From the NCBI GenBank assembly GCA_045104975.1, contig JBGCCY010000011.1, forward strand, positions 27,596 through 91,595: a stretch of DNA of 64,000 nt, written 5' to 3'. A program made the translations under genes and the position numbers. Source of the DNA: CAJQQY01 sp045104975. GTDB lineage: Bacteria; Bacteroidota; Bacteroidia; Chitinophagales; Saprospiraceae. The notes below the pieces were generated by a model that had not been told where the DNA came from, did no database searches, and saw only the letters and a program-made list of their open reading frames with translations. This document shows positions 45,901 through 52,918 of the stretch, in pieces; positions within the stretch are counted from its first letter, which is position 1, and the number at the start of each line of letters is the position of its first letter.

Positions 45901-46022
45901 AACAAAACGACAATATCATTTAAGACGATAAGTTGAAATAAATCACGTTTTTCTTCATCTCTTCCTTTGAAAAGATGAGCATCTTCCGCTGTAAATGGTC
46001 TTATTCCGGGGTAACGTTTCAT
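42972..46022 (-). CDS. nSTAND NTPase with coiled coil, membrane helix and WD40 repeats (3' end probably lost)
   Basis: 1016 residues. The opening YPGIRPFTAEDAHLFKGRDEE is typical of the nSTAND1 family. Walker A is GKSGIGKSS (42-50), Walker B PVIVLDQFEE (121-130), and a sensor-like LSIRSDY lies near 186. Helical winged regions run to ~400, a coiled coil covers ~400-455, one membrane helix ~458-477 and a second coiled coil ~480-560. About ten WD40-like blades run from ~615 to the end. The protein stops inside the propeller region (LWDLQGNELLN), and five more blades continue out of frame downstream. STAND NTPases with sensor repeats act as switches in bacterial defence and signalling. The SIR2-TIR gene lies 96 bp upstream in the same direction. 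Confidence 0.85.
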   Translation of the reverse strand: MKRYPGIRPFTAEDAHLFKGRDEEKRDLFQLIVLNDIVVLFGKSGIGKSSLLNAGVCPQLEDRNLHPVFIRLNNTTLPPEKQVLELLQEKKYIGSDLPDDLTLWEYLKQFWYVDLGEVFTPVIVLDQFEELFTLYTPQQRQNFIDQFSDIVNGHVPDSLRQKVKSSSTDLDKNIDWETPPKVKFILSIRSDYLYLLDELSADIPAILRTRFQLQMLKKNNAIEAITLPAGMVGKFESPQFNYSDEAITEVVEELGRKEKDQLRSDLPDSEPEIEAFQLQLLCQHLENKIINQKQSQGFTITPDFYGGKEGIKTILKEFYIGVISRIPPALQDTVEILMAKNLIRNKRRIIMEESAIIADAKIPKNILDQLHEERVLRKEARTGNFYYEISHDTLVEPVLEKYNVIAQRLEKEKAIAREKELEAANQKIEIEKQKAAEQTKLRAAAEQNEKRARQRTRFASLISQLALLLAGTAFIFWKNANEANDKTAEALTLATAKEKEATLAKENAEEKRIEADSSAAQAKRERIKAELNKREADLAKNMAFSLKAKADNATKSAKNVSLAFDIARNNPTLALRIAEYNNEKHPDDPTTLVAIRKIFNDTKSTYLEITTNKNEGEFNSINVSPDSKNILTGTLDGKVELWDISGNKLLDFKGLVSEITYVGFSPDNKKVIAISDFEIVKVWDIKGNLLQSIEYQTLFFSLVFSPDSKSILLPYGNKAWLSDLESKKSQSFDMPDSHVVIYTSDGKSILGAGGGAAFGGGTARLLNLNDGTFKDFEHPGHSITSLAISSDNKHILLGDGSGVCRGYLLEENKFKGQIFSDDCGLVNRISFSPDDTKILIGTTYGNDKLVKLINLNGNELVKFNAYSAVFSPNGKSIISTSGNSIHNNFINEMAKIETTHGDVIFSPDSKSYFKRNRKDSTLKLMDLMGNDLQFPQKKSSSIKVIAFSPNGQKIITRSKNNQIKIWDLKGKELQNFGGHNSEISILTFSPDGKNILGGDKNGVVKLWDLQGNELLN

Positions 46023-46077
46023 TATGTTTGTCTAACAGTTTTTAAAAAGAGTTTATTCCAAATAAAATTGCATGGAT

Positions 46078-46106
46078 CGTAAAACGTCTAACGTTCAACG
46101 TCTAAC
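46078..46106. repeat. AACGTCTAACG element between the SIR2-TIR and nSTAND genes
   Basis: CGTAAAACGTCTAACGTTCAACGTCTAAC-type half-element, 25 of 29 bases like the right half of the trpE-trpG element at 36890. It occupies the gap between the two module genes. Confidence 0.55.
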
Positions 46107-46118
46107 AAATAAAATCTA

Positions 46119-47528
46119 TTAACTTCTTCTTTTTTTCCTTTTATAAATATTTCCACACCAACCTTCCAATTGTTGGATAATATCTGCAAGGGCAACATTT
46201 TCATTTTCTTGGGTATCCAAAGGTGTTCGATTCCGAGGAAGAATAGTTGGTAAATTTCCAATAATAGAACCTTGCCACATACAACTTTTCATCAAAATCG
46301 GAATCATTACCGCTGATTTTTCTTGATGGCATTGCAAGGCAATGGTCAGTTGTTTCTCATAAATTTCATCTGAATCAAATAAATTCGGAGTAACTAGAAT
46401 AAGAATGATATCTGCTTGTTTTAATTTTTCTTCTACAACATTACTTCGTTCATCTCCTGCCGCAATTTTTGATTCGTCCCAAGTTTTGATAAACTCATTT
46501 CCTTTTAGTGTTGCTAAATGAGTATCTAACGCATTTTTTATATCCTCATCTTTTTCATCAAACATTAAAAAAGCATTCAGACGAGTGGTGTCCTTCGGAG
46601 TTGTATTGACTGTATTAATTTTTTCCAAAAAGGTAGTAGCAAATTTCTTAGGCGAAAAATCTACGAACTCGATTTCAAAATTTCTTTTATAGAAAAAACT
46701 AGTTAACTCGGATATGTCTTTTGGATCTTGTAAAACATATGTTTCCTTTTGTTTTTGGTATCGATTGATCAGATGTAAAATGAGTCTCAAGTGCCATTGA
46801 TTAAAATCAAAGCCTAAAAAGATAAAATTCTTTTCGGAATCTTTTTCCCTAGAAGAGGTAAACTCAATGGCAATTTTATTGGGAATCCCTGCGGTATTTT
46901 CTTGTTGTAAAACTGTATCTAAGAAAATGAGTTGATCTGACTCAGTAATAATCATCGAATCTGGATCATCGACTGATCCCAGTAAATTAAAAATAAGTGG
47001 TGCGTCCGTGGTGATTTCAGTTTTGTTGGAATCAATACTATTATTATGGCTCGGGTTTTTATAGTGGTAAAAAGAATTAGTCGCATCAAATTTATTTTCA
47101 TCTTCTAATGCTTCTAATAAAAAATTATCTGGGCAAGTATTTACAATAAATCGAAAGGGCAATTTAGCTAGATGTTCATAAACTGGGAAATCAGAAATAT
47201 CAAATTGTTTATAAAAGTTTTCAATCAATTCTCCTAATTGCGCCCTTGCTCGTCCTTCCTTGAAATTACATTCAGGCAACAACGCATCTTCTAATTGTTT
47301 AGAAACATAGGCTAAGTTGGTAGAATTTAGTAATGGAAAATTAGGTTGAATACGATGGAGTTCTTTGGTGAGGTGTTCTGCTAAAAGTTGCTGAAGCGGA
47401 ATCTGTTTTCCATCCTTTTCCATAGATGCAATATTTGGACCTAGGACAAGCACACACTCATTGTTACTGATAGCAGTAACGAGGTTGTTCCATTTGATTT
47501 GGTTAGTAGTAGTTGAGTATTCTGTCAT
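46119..47528 (-). CDS. SIR2-like and TIR domain fusion protein
   Basis: 469 residues. Residues ~1-300 look like a SIR2_2-type domain: CVLVLGPNIAS (25-35), FIVNTCPDNFLLEAL (127-141), PLIFNLLGSVDDPDSMIITESDQLIFL (177-203) and FLGFDFNQWHLRLIL. Residues ~316-462 look like a TIR_2 domain: LNAFLMFDEKDEDIKNAL, KTWDESKIAAGDE, ADIILILVTPNLFDSDEIYEKQL, MIPILMKSCMW. Both domain families can cleave NAD+ in bacterial immunity. By eye the SIR2 catalytic His (LHG) is Leu183, the Asn position is Cys132, and the TIR Glu position is Gln393, so enzymatic activity is doubtful. It is upstream of and co-directional with the nSTAND-WD40 gene. Confidence 0.78.
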   Translation of the reverse strand: MTEYSTTTNQIKWNNLVTAISNNECVLVLGPNIASMEKDGKQIPLQQLLAEHLTKELHRIQPNFPLLNSTNLAYVSKQLEDALLPECNFKEGRARAQLGELIENFYKQFDISDFPVYEHLAKLPFRFIVNTCPDNFLLEALEDENKFDATNSFYHYKNPSHNNSIDSNKTEITTDAPLIFNLLGSVDDPDSMIITESDQLIFLDTVLQQENTAGIPNKIAIEFTSSREKDSEKNFIFLGFDFNQWHLRLILHLINRYQKQKETYVLQDPKDISELTSFFYKRNFEIEFVDFSPKKFATTFLEKINTVNTTPKDTTRLNAFLMFDEKDEDIKNALDTHLATLKGNEFIKTWDESKIAAGDERSNVVEEKLKQADIILILVTPNLFDSDEIYEKQLTIALQCHQEKSAVMIPILMKSCMWQGSIIGNLPTILPRNRTPLDTQENENVALADIIQQLEGWCGNIYKRKKRRS

Positions 47529-47750
47529 TTTCTTAATTCTGAGAAAGATTGAATTTAAAAAAATGTTTACTCTAGTAAGTTTAATCTAATAAATGTAACA
47601 AAATATTTTGAAAAAATATTAAAGTATTCAAGCTTTGGAAAAAGCTTGAAATTAAGAAGTAATAAGTTATGATTTTATAAAATTGTACCATTACTAATTG
47701 CACATAAATTTCTACTCTTTTACTTACCTTGTGTCCAAAATAAAACAAAT

Positions 47751-48257
47751 ATGAAATTCAATTTTTGTCCTACTTGCAAAAGTGATTTGGCTTTAGGAAA
47801 AGAAGATTATATAGCTTGTGTGAATGAAGCATGTAGTTTTGTTCACTATGAAAATCCGACTCCAGTCGTTGCCGCAGTCATTGAATACAAAGACGGGAAT
47901 GTATTGTTAGCACACAACGCAGCTTGGCCTCCCAAAATTTTTGCCTTAGTAACTGGTTTCTTGGAAAAGCATGAACATCCCGAAATTGCGGTGCTACGAG
48001 AAGTGAAAGAAGAGGTTGGTTTGGATGCAGAAATCAGAGGATTCCTTGGCCATTATTCATTTAAAAAAATGAATCAAATTATCATGGCATATCATGTTTA
48101 TTCCGATGGCGAAGTTGAATTAAATGATCCGGAAATTGATGAAGTGAAAATTGTTCCTTTTGAAAAAGTGAAAACATGGGATGCTGGAACAGGACATGCA
48201 CTCAAGAAATTCTTAGAAAGTAAAGGATATACGCCAGAGGTGATTTCGTTTGGATAA
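47751..48257 (+). CDS. Zinc-ribbon NUDIX hydrolase
   Basis: 168 residues. An N-terminal zinc ribbon (Cys6, Cys9, Cys23, Cys28) is followed by a NUDIX domain whose box runs 69-91 (GFLEKHEHPEIAVLREVKEEVGL fits Gx5Ex7REUxEExGU). The layout resembles the C-terminal half of NADH pyrophosphatase NudC, so a dinucleotide such as NADH, FAD or ADP-ribose is a reasonable substrate guess. It is divergent from the SIR2-TIR gene (222 bp between starts). Confidence 0.9.
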   Translation: MKFNFCPTCKSDLALGKEDYIACVNEACSFVHYENPTPVVAAVIEYKDGNVLLAHNAAWPPKIFALVTGFLEKHEHPEIAVLREVKEEVGLDAEIRGFLGHYSFKKMNQIIMAYHVYSDGEVELNDPEIDEVKIVPFEKVKTWDAGTGHALKKFLESKGYTPEVISFG

Positions 48258-48276
48258 ATTCAGTCAGATAAAAAAA

Positions 48277-48310
48277 AGAACATCCAGATTTTAAAAAATC
48301 TGGATGTTCT
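48277..48310 (-). terminator. Terminator of the OmpA lipoprotein gene; CCAGATTTT family copy 4
   Basis: Perfect 16-bp arms (AGAACATCCAGATTTT and complement) with a 2-nt loop; on the minus strand eight T follow. It lies between convergent gene ends and is the best-preserved copy of the family also found at 4224, 15817 and 25272. Confidence 0.85.
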
Positions 48311-48350
48311 AAATATTGTTTTAAGAAAAATGTATCTAACGTTTTTCTAA

Positions 48351-49274
48351 TTATTTTTTAACTAAATTAGGATTTAATAAATCATAGAACTGATCTAATT
48401 TTGGCAAAATAATAATTCGAGTTCTTCGATTGATAGATCGTCCTTCCGCAGTTTCATTACTTTGAAGTGCATTATATTCTCCTCGTCCTGCAGCAATTAA
48501 TCTATTAGGATCAATTCCATAATTAGTTTGTAATACTCTAACTACAGAAGTAGATCGTTTTACACTCAAGTCCCAATTGTCTTGAATACAACTATTTTTG
48601 ATTGGCTGACTATCTGTGTAACCTTCTACCATTACTTCCAAATCAGGTCGTGATTCTACAATTTTAGCAATTTTTCCTAAAACATCATTTGCTTTAGAAG
48701 TCAAGTTAGCACTTCCACTTGTGAACAACATTTTGTCAGAAAGATTTACAAAGACAACTGTTTTATCAACTTTTACTTCTACATCAGCATCGTCAATTCC
48801 TGTTTTTAAAACACTTTTTAAGTTAACTGCTAAAGCTAAATTAATTGAATCTGCTCTAGTTTTTGCAGCTTGAAGAAGATTGATATATTTATCTTTTTTC
48901 TCTAGTTGTTGAAGTGTTTCTTTGATGTTAGCACTAGCTGATTGTGAAAGTGTAGTCAAGTCATCAACCTGTGAAAGTTGTTTGTCTCTAAGTACTCTTA
49001 CATCATTAATTTGTTCTTTAAGATCTGCGATTTGCTCTTCTCTTAATGTCAAATTACTTTTTGAAGTTTGAACTTGTCCTTTTAATTTTTCATTTTCTTG
49101 CTTGCAAGCAGAAAGTCTTGCCATATATTCATTTAAGTTTTCACCGCATTCACCTAACTGCTGGTTGGCTACATCATACTCTGATTGTAAAGCGGCCATC
49201 TTTTTTTTACTGATGCAGGAAGTCATTAAAATTCCAACACCTAAAAACAAGAAAATTTTTATGGAGGTTTTCAT
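48351..49274 (-). CDS. OmpA-family lipoprotein with coiled coil
   Basis: 307 residues: lipoprotein signal with lipobox LMTSC (Cys20); long coiled coil (~25-140, heptads with CKQENEKLKGQVQTSKSNLTLREEQIADLKEQI); OmpA domain (~170-300) with the peptidoglycan-binding words VEGYTDSQP, NWDLSVKRSTSVVRVL and GRSINRRTRIII. It is anchored in the outer membrane by lipid and to the cell wall by the OmpA domain. The gene stands alone, with a TACATTTG box at 49345-49338. Confidence 0.9.
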   Translation of the reverse strand: MKTSIKIFLFLGVGILMTSCISKKKMAALQSEYDVANQQLGECGENLNEYMARLSACKQENEKLKGQVQTSKSNLTLREEQIADLKEQINDVRVLRDKQLSQVDDLTTLSQSASANIKETLQQLEKKDKYINLLQAAKTRADSINLALAVNLKSVLKTGIDDADVEVKVDKTVVFVNLSDKMLFTSGSANLTSKANDVLGKIAKIVESRPDLEVMVEGYTDSQPIKNSCIQDNWDLSVKRSTSVVRVLQTNYGIDPNRLIAAGRGEYNALQSNETAEGRSINRRTRIIILPKLDQFYDLLNPNLVKK

Positions 49275-49666
49275 AATGTATTGATTTAGTTTTTGATTAA
49301 AAAATAGAAGTATTTAATATTAGTATTAAGTCACTTGCAAATGTAAAAAGTTTGAAGGACTAAATTGTTTAATTATATAAGTAAATATTTAAAAATATTT
49401 AATGTAACAACTTTATTATTTAATTCATTTTTCTGAAAAAGTAAACTTAGTTGAAGTCAAATAATAAATGGAAATAAGATTTTCTGAAAATTTAGAAATG
49501 GAAATTGAGTAGGAGGGAGAAGCATTTATTTTCTTCTTTAATCTTAGAAGAAAAAATAAAAAACAAAAATGATTATTATAAAATCTATTTTTTAAAGTCG
49601 TCCATTCACATTTAAATCTATTTGATAGATCAGTTGATCTTTTAAGTTGCTGATCTACCAATTCCT
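49275..49666. other. Non-coding gap with an inverted repeat
   Basis: No convincing gene. A hairpin TAGATCAG (49625-49632) with CTGATCTA near 49656 lies just beyond the 3' end of the SPOUT methyltransferase gene; its GATCAGTTGATC words recall the element at 953. The OmpA -7 box is at 49338-49345. Confidence 0.45.
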
Positions 49667-50200
49667 CTATTCGTATTTAATTTTTTTGAAAAAATCCCAA
49701 ACTACAATTCCCACGCAAACAGAAATATTCAAAGAGTGCTTCGTTCCCATTTGAGGAATTTCGATGCAAGCATCTAGGTAGGGTAAAATTTCTTCGCTCA
49801 CTCCATCAACTTCATTTCCAAAAACAAGTGCATATTTTTTTCCAAAATCAATCTTGAAATCTTGCAACCAAGTTCGTTGATCGACTTGCTCTATTGCCAC
49901 GATTTGGAAACCTGCTTTCTTTAATTTTAAAATAGTTTCTAGCGTTGTTTCAGAGTGTTCCCATGCGACGGATTCTGATGCTCCAATGGCAGTTTTTAAT
50001 ATTTCTTTATGAGGTGGAGTGGCAGTAATTCCACAGAGATAAATTTTTTCCAAACCAAATCCATCAGACGTTCTAAAGGCAGAACCTACGTTTAACCCAG
50101 ATCGAATATTATCCAATACTAAAACTAGGGGAGTTTTAGGTTGCTTTTTAAAGGTTTCATTATCGACCCGATTAAGTTCTTGTAACTTTAATTTTCTCAT
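49667..50200 (-). CDS. SPOUT-family (TrmH/SpoU) RNA methyltransferase
   Basis: 177 residues, a minimal SPOUT domain. Motif 1 is DNIRSGLNVGSAFRTSDGFG (about 31-50), motif 2 ALVFGNEVDGVSEEIL (about 130-145), and motif 3 IPQMGTKHSLNISVCVGIVVW. These form the SAM-binding trefoil knot. The target is tRNA or rRNA 2'-O-ribose and cannot be fixed from sequence. pyrG ends 21 bp upstream, so they are probably co-transcribed. Confidence 0.88.
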   Translation of the reverse strand: MRKLKLQELNRVDNETFKKQPKTPLVLVLDNIRSGLNVGSAFRTSDGFGLEKIYLCGITATPPHKEILKTAIGASESVAWEHSETTLETILKLKKAGFQIVAIEQVDQRTWLQDFKIDFGKKYALVFGNEVDGVSEEILPYLDACIEIPQMGTKHSLNISVCVGIVVWDFFKKIKYE

Positions 50201-50221
50201 AAATTTGATTTGGAAATTGTT

Positions 50222-51832
50222 TTACCTTTTGTTGTCCATACAAGCTTTGATGAAAGAAACAAAAAGCGGATGTGGATTCTCTACTGTACTTTTTAATTCA
50301 GGATGAAACTGCACACCAACAAAATAGGGATGATCTTTTAATTCTACGATTTCGACCAGACCAGTTTCAGGATTAACACCTGTTGGCACTAGGCCTGCTG
50401 CTTCAATTTTTTCTAAATACTTATTGTTAAATTCAAAACGATGGCGATGCCGTTCGCTGATGGTATCATTTTGATAAGCATCATAAGCTTTTGATCCTCG
50501 CCGTAATTGGCAATCAAATGCTCCCAGTCTCATCGTACCACCTTTATTTTTAACATTCTTCTGATCAGGCATTAGATCAATGACTGGATTTTTAGATTTA
50601 GGATTAACTTCAGCGGAGGCAGCACCTTTTAATTTCAAAACATTTTGAGCAAATTCGACTACTGCACATTGCATTCCCAAACAGATACCGAAAAAAGGGA
50701 TATTATTTTCTCGAATGAATTTTATAGATTCGAGTTTACCTAGAATTCCTCTTTCCCCAAATCCTGGTGCTACCAAAACACCATCTAACCCATCTAAATG
50801 TTTTAGTACAGAATTGGAGTCGCCTTCCAATTGTTCGGAATGAATAGGGATAACATTTACTTTACATTCATTCTCTGCACCAGCATGAACAAATGCTTCA
50901 TGAATGGATTTGTAAGCATCTTGAAGTTCGTTATATTTTCCAACCAAGCCAACGGTAACTTCATGTAAAGGAGATTTTAGACGGGCTAAAAAACCTTTCC
51001 ATTTTTTCAATTCTGGCTCTCGTTTGTTGGGTAATCTTAATTTTGAAATGACTGTAGAGTCTAAATTTTCTTTATGCATCAACAAAGGAACATCGTAAAT
51101 AGTAGCTGCATCAATTGCTTCAATTACAGAAGAGATTTCGACATTGCAGAACAAAGCTAGTTTTCGTCGGATTTCCATATTGATAGGTTTTTCCGTACGA
51201 CAAACTAAAATGTCAGGCTGAATACCTGTCTTCAAAAGTTCTTTTACCGAGTGTTGAGTTGGCTTAGTTTTTAATTCTTTTGCTGCACTCAAATATGGAA
51301 TCAAAGTTAAATGAATGACCAAACAATTATCTGCACCCAATTCCCAACGCAATTGTCTCAATGCTTCCAAATAAGGCAACGATTCAATGTCTCCAACTGT
51401 ACCTCCTAATTCAGTAATGACAATGTCAAATTCATTACTTTGTCCAAGAAGTTTTGCTCTTCGTTTTATTTCATTGGTAATGTGCGGAACTACCTGAACA
51501 GTTTTTCCCAAATAATCACCTGCTCGTTCTCGATTAATAACTGATTGGTATATACGCCCAGTCGTTACATTGTTAGCTTGTGAGGTTGGAGAATTTAAAA
51601 ATCGTTCGTAATGACCTAAGTCTAAATCGGTTTCAGCACCATCGTCTGTCACATAACATTCCCCATGTTCATAAGGATTTAGAGTGCCCGGATCGACATT
51701 CAAATAAGGATCAAACTTTTGAATTGTAACTGAAAAACCGCGTGCTTGAAGAAGCTTAGCAAGGGAGGCTGCAATGATTCCTTTCCCTAAAGAAGAGGTA
51801 ACTCCACCCGTAACAAATATGAATTTACTCAT
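50222..51832 (-). CDS. pyrG: CTP synthase
   Basis: 536 residues, full length. The synthetase domain opens with FVTGGVTSSLGKGI (P-loop) and has the DPYLNVDPGTLNPYEHGE and ELGGTVGDIES motifs. The glutaminase domain has the Cys nucleophile in FFGICLGMQCA (about 385) and GVQFHPEL. It makes CTP from UTP, ATP and glutamine. A TACCTTTG -7 box lies at 51867-51860. The TrmH-type gene follows by 21 bp. Confidence 0.97.
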   Translation of the reverse strand: MSKFIFVTGGVTSSLGKGIIAASLAKLLQARGFSVTIQKFDPYLNVDPGTLNPYEHGECYVTDDGAETDLDLGHYERFLNSPTSQANNVTTGRIYQSVINRERAGDYLGKTVQVVPHITNEIKRRAKLLGQSNEFDIVITELGGTVGDIESLPYLEALRQLRWELGADNCLVIHLTLIPYLSAAKELKTKPTQHSVKELLKTGIQPDILVCRTEKPINMEIRRKLALFCNVEISSVIEAIDAATIYDVPLLMHKENLDSTVISKLRLPNKREPELKKWKGFLARLKSPLHEVTVGLVGKYNELQDAYKSIHEAFVHAGAENECKVNVIPIHSEQLEGDSNSVLKHLDGLDGVLVAPGFGERGILGKLESIKFIRENNIPFFGICLGMQCAVVEFAQNVLKLKGAASAEVNPKSKNPVIDLMPDQKNVKNKGGTMRLGAFDCQLRRGSKAYDAYQNDTISERHRHRFEFNNKYLEKIEAAGLVPTGVNPETGLVEIVELKDHPYFVGVQFHPELKSTVENPHPLFVSFIKACMDNKR

Positions 51833-51859
51833 GTATTTTTTTTATTTAATTACGGGGTA

Positions 51860-51867
51860 CAAAGGTA
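51860..51867 (-). promoter_or_regulatory. -7 element of pyrG
   Basis: TACCTTTG on the minus strand, 28 nt before the pyrG ATG; no clear -33 TTG. Confidence 0.45.
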
Positions 51868-51920
51868 CTTTAGATTATTGAATTTAGAAGGATTTATTAA
51901 AATGTTTTTTTTGAAAAAAT

Positions 51921-51988
51921 GGAAAAGGAATAAGGTGGTGAGGTTGATCGCTAGGCTCTCGGTCAATCTCACTCCTGATTACTTTTCC
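51921..51988. repeat. Long imperfect hairpin upstream of pyrG
   Basis: GGAAAAG pairs with CTTTTCC, AATAAGG with CCTGATT (one mismatch) and TGAGGTTGA with TCAATCTCA (one G-U), enclosing a 15-nt loop. This gives about 23 bp of helix. It lies between the DUF1573 terminator and the pyrG promoter, so it is probably outside both main transcripts, or a repeat element. Confidence 0.5.
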
Positions 51989-51996
51989 TTTTCCCC

Positions 51997-52038
51997 AAAA
52001 AAAAACCTGATGCGAAATAAATCACATCAGGTTTTTTT
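51997..52038 (-). terminator. Terminator of the DUF1573 gene
   Basis: AAAACCTGATG and CATCAGGTTTT are perfect arms, and long T-runs lie on both strands. Confidence 0.85.
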
Positions 52039-52057
52039 TATAAAAAATAAAAACTGA

Positions 52058-52618
52058 TTATTGAACTGGCTTAGCAGCAGCTTCAGCTTTATTTACTTCA
52101 CCTTTAATGTTGATGAAAGTTTGACCTGGGTTAGTATTAGCAGTAATAGTTACTCGTTTGTTTTGAGAACCAGCTTTACCTTTAGAGTTAAACTCAACTA
52201 ACATTTCACCAGTTGCACCTGGAAGTACAGGATCTTTAGGCCAAGAAGGAACAGTACATCCGCAGCTACCTTTAGCATCTTTGATAATTAAAGGCTCGCT
52301 ACCTGTATTTGTAAATTTGTATGTGTGAGATACTTTCTCACCTTCATCGATAGTACCAAAATCAAATTCTTTTTCTTCGAATTCGATAGTAGTTGTAGGT
52401 CCAGTTGGTACTTCAATTGCTGGAGGAGTATCTGCTGCTTTTGTAGGAGCAGGAGCTGTAGCAGCTCCACTAGTTACATTAGCACGAGCTGCATCTCTAA
52501 CTGAAGTTTCGTCAGATGATTTACCCATTAAACCATCAAGCGCACCTGTTAAGTTTAAACCTAAAAGAATAGCGACTAGAGCTAATAAACCGATTTGGAT
52601 TTGTTTAGAATTTTCCAT
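52058..52618 (-). CDS. DUF1573-domain exported protein
   Basis: 186 residues. One N-terminal membrane helix or signal (about 8-28), then an Ala/Pro/Thr-rich linker (~35-72), then a DUF1573 Ig-like domain (~73-178). The domain has EKEFDFGTIDEGEKVSHTYKFTNTG and the diagnostic GSCGCTVPSWPK. The family is common in Bacteroidota and its function is unknown; the Ig fold and Cys pair suggest a periplasmic binding role. A -7 box TAATTTTG lies at 52687-52680. Confidence 0.88.
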   Translation of the reverse strand: MENSKQIQIGLLALVAILLGLNLTGALDGLMGKSSDETSVRDAARANVTSGAATAPAPTKAADTPPAIEVPTGPTTTIEFEEKEFDFGTIDEGEKVSHTYKFTNTGSEPLIIKDAKGSCGCTVPSWPKDPVLPGATGEMLVEFNSKGKAGSQNKRVTITANTNPGQTFINIKGEVNKAEAAAKPVQ

Positions 52619-52918
52619 TTTTCTTTTTTTTTGATTACAAATTGTTAAATTAGAATTAAAGAATATTAAGAATGCGGCGCAAAATTAATTGTTTTTTTTC
52701 AATTAAGAAACACCAACAATGACTTACTGTTTAAATAAAAAAAAAATATTGCTAATTATTTTTCCATTTCTTATTTACAAATTTATTAATTCTTGCAAAT
52801 AGGGCTTGTTAATAGGGTGTTAACGACTTGTTATTTATGTGAAAATTGAGTTTTAAAAGACATTTTCTAGCGCCAGAATCTCTCGAAATGCTAAAATATA
52901 CGAGTTTTTGATGGGAAA

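Noticed and set aside
36862..46106. Composite mobile element bounded by the two AACGTTTAACG repeats
   Set aside because: The enclosed DNA is most of the trp operon plus part of the module, there is no transposase, and the repeats are a common intergenic type.
49425..49661. 78-codon minus-strand ORF
   Set aside because: Low-complexity composition, no motif, and an internal inverted repeat; probably chance.
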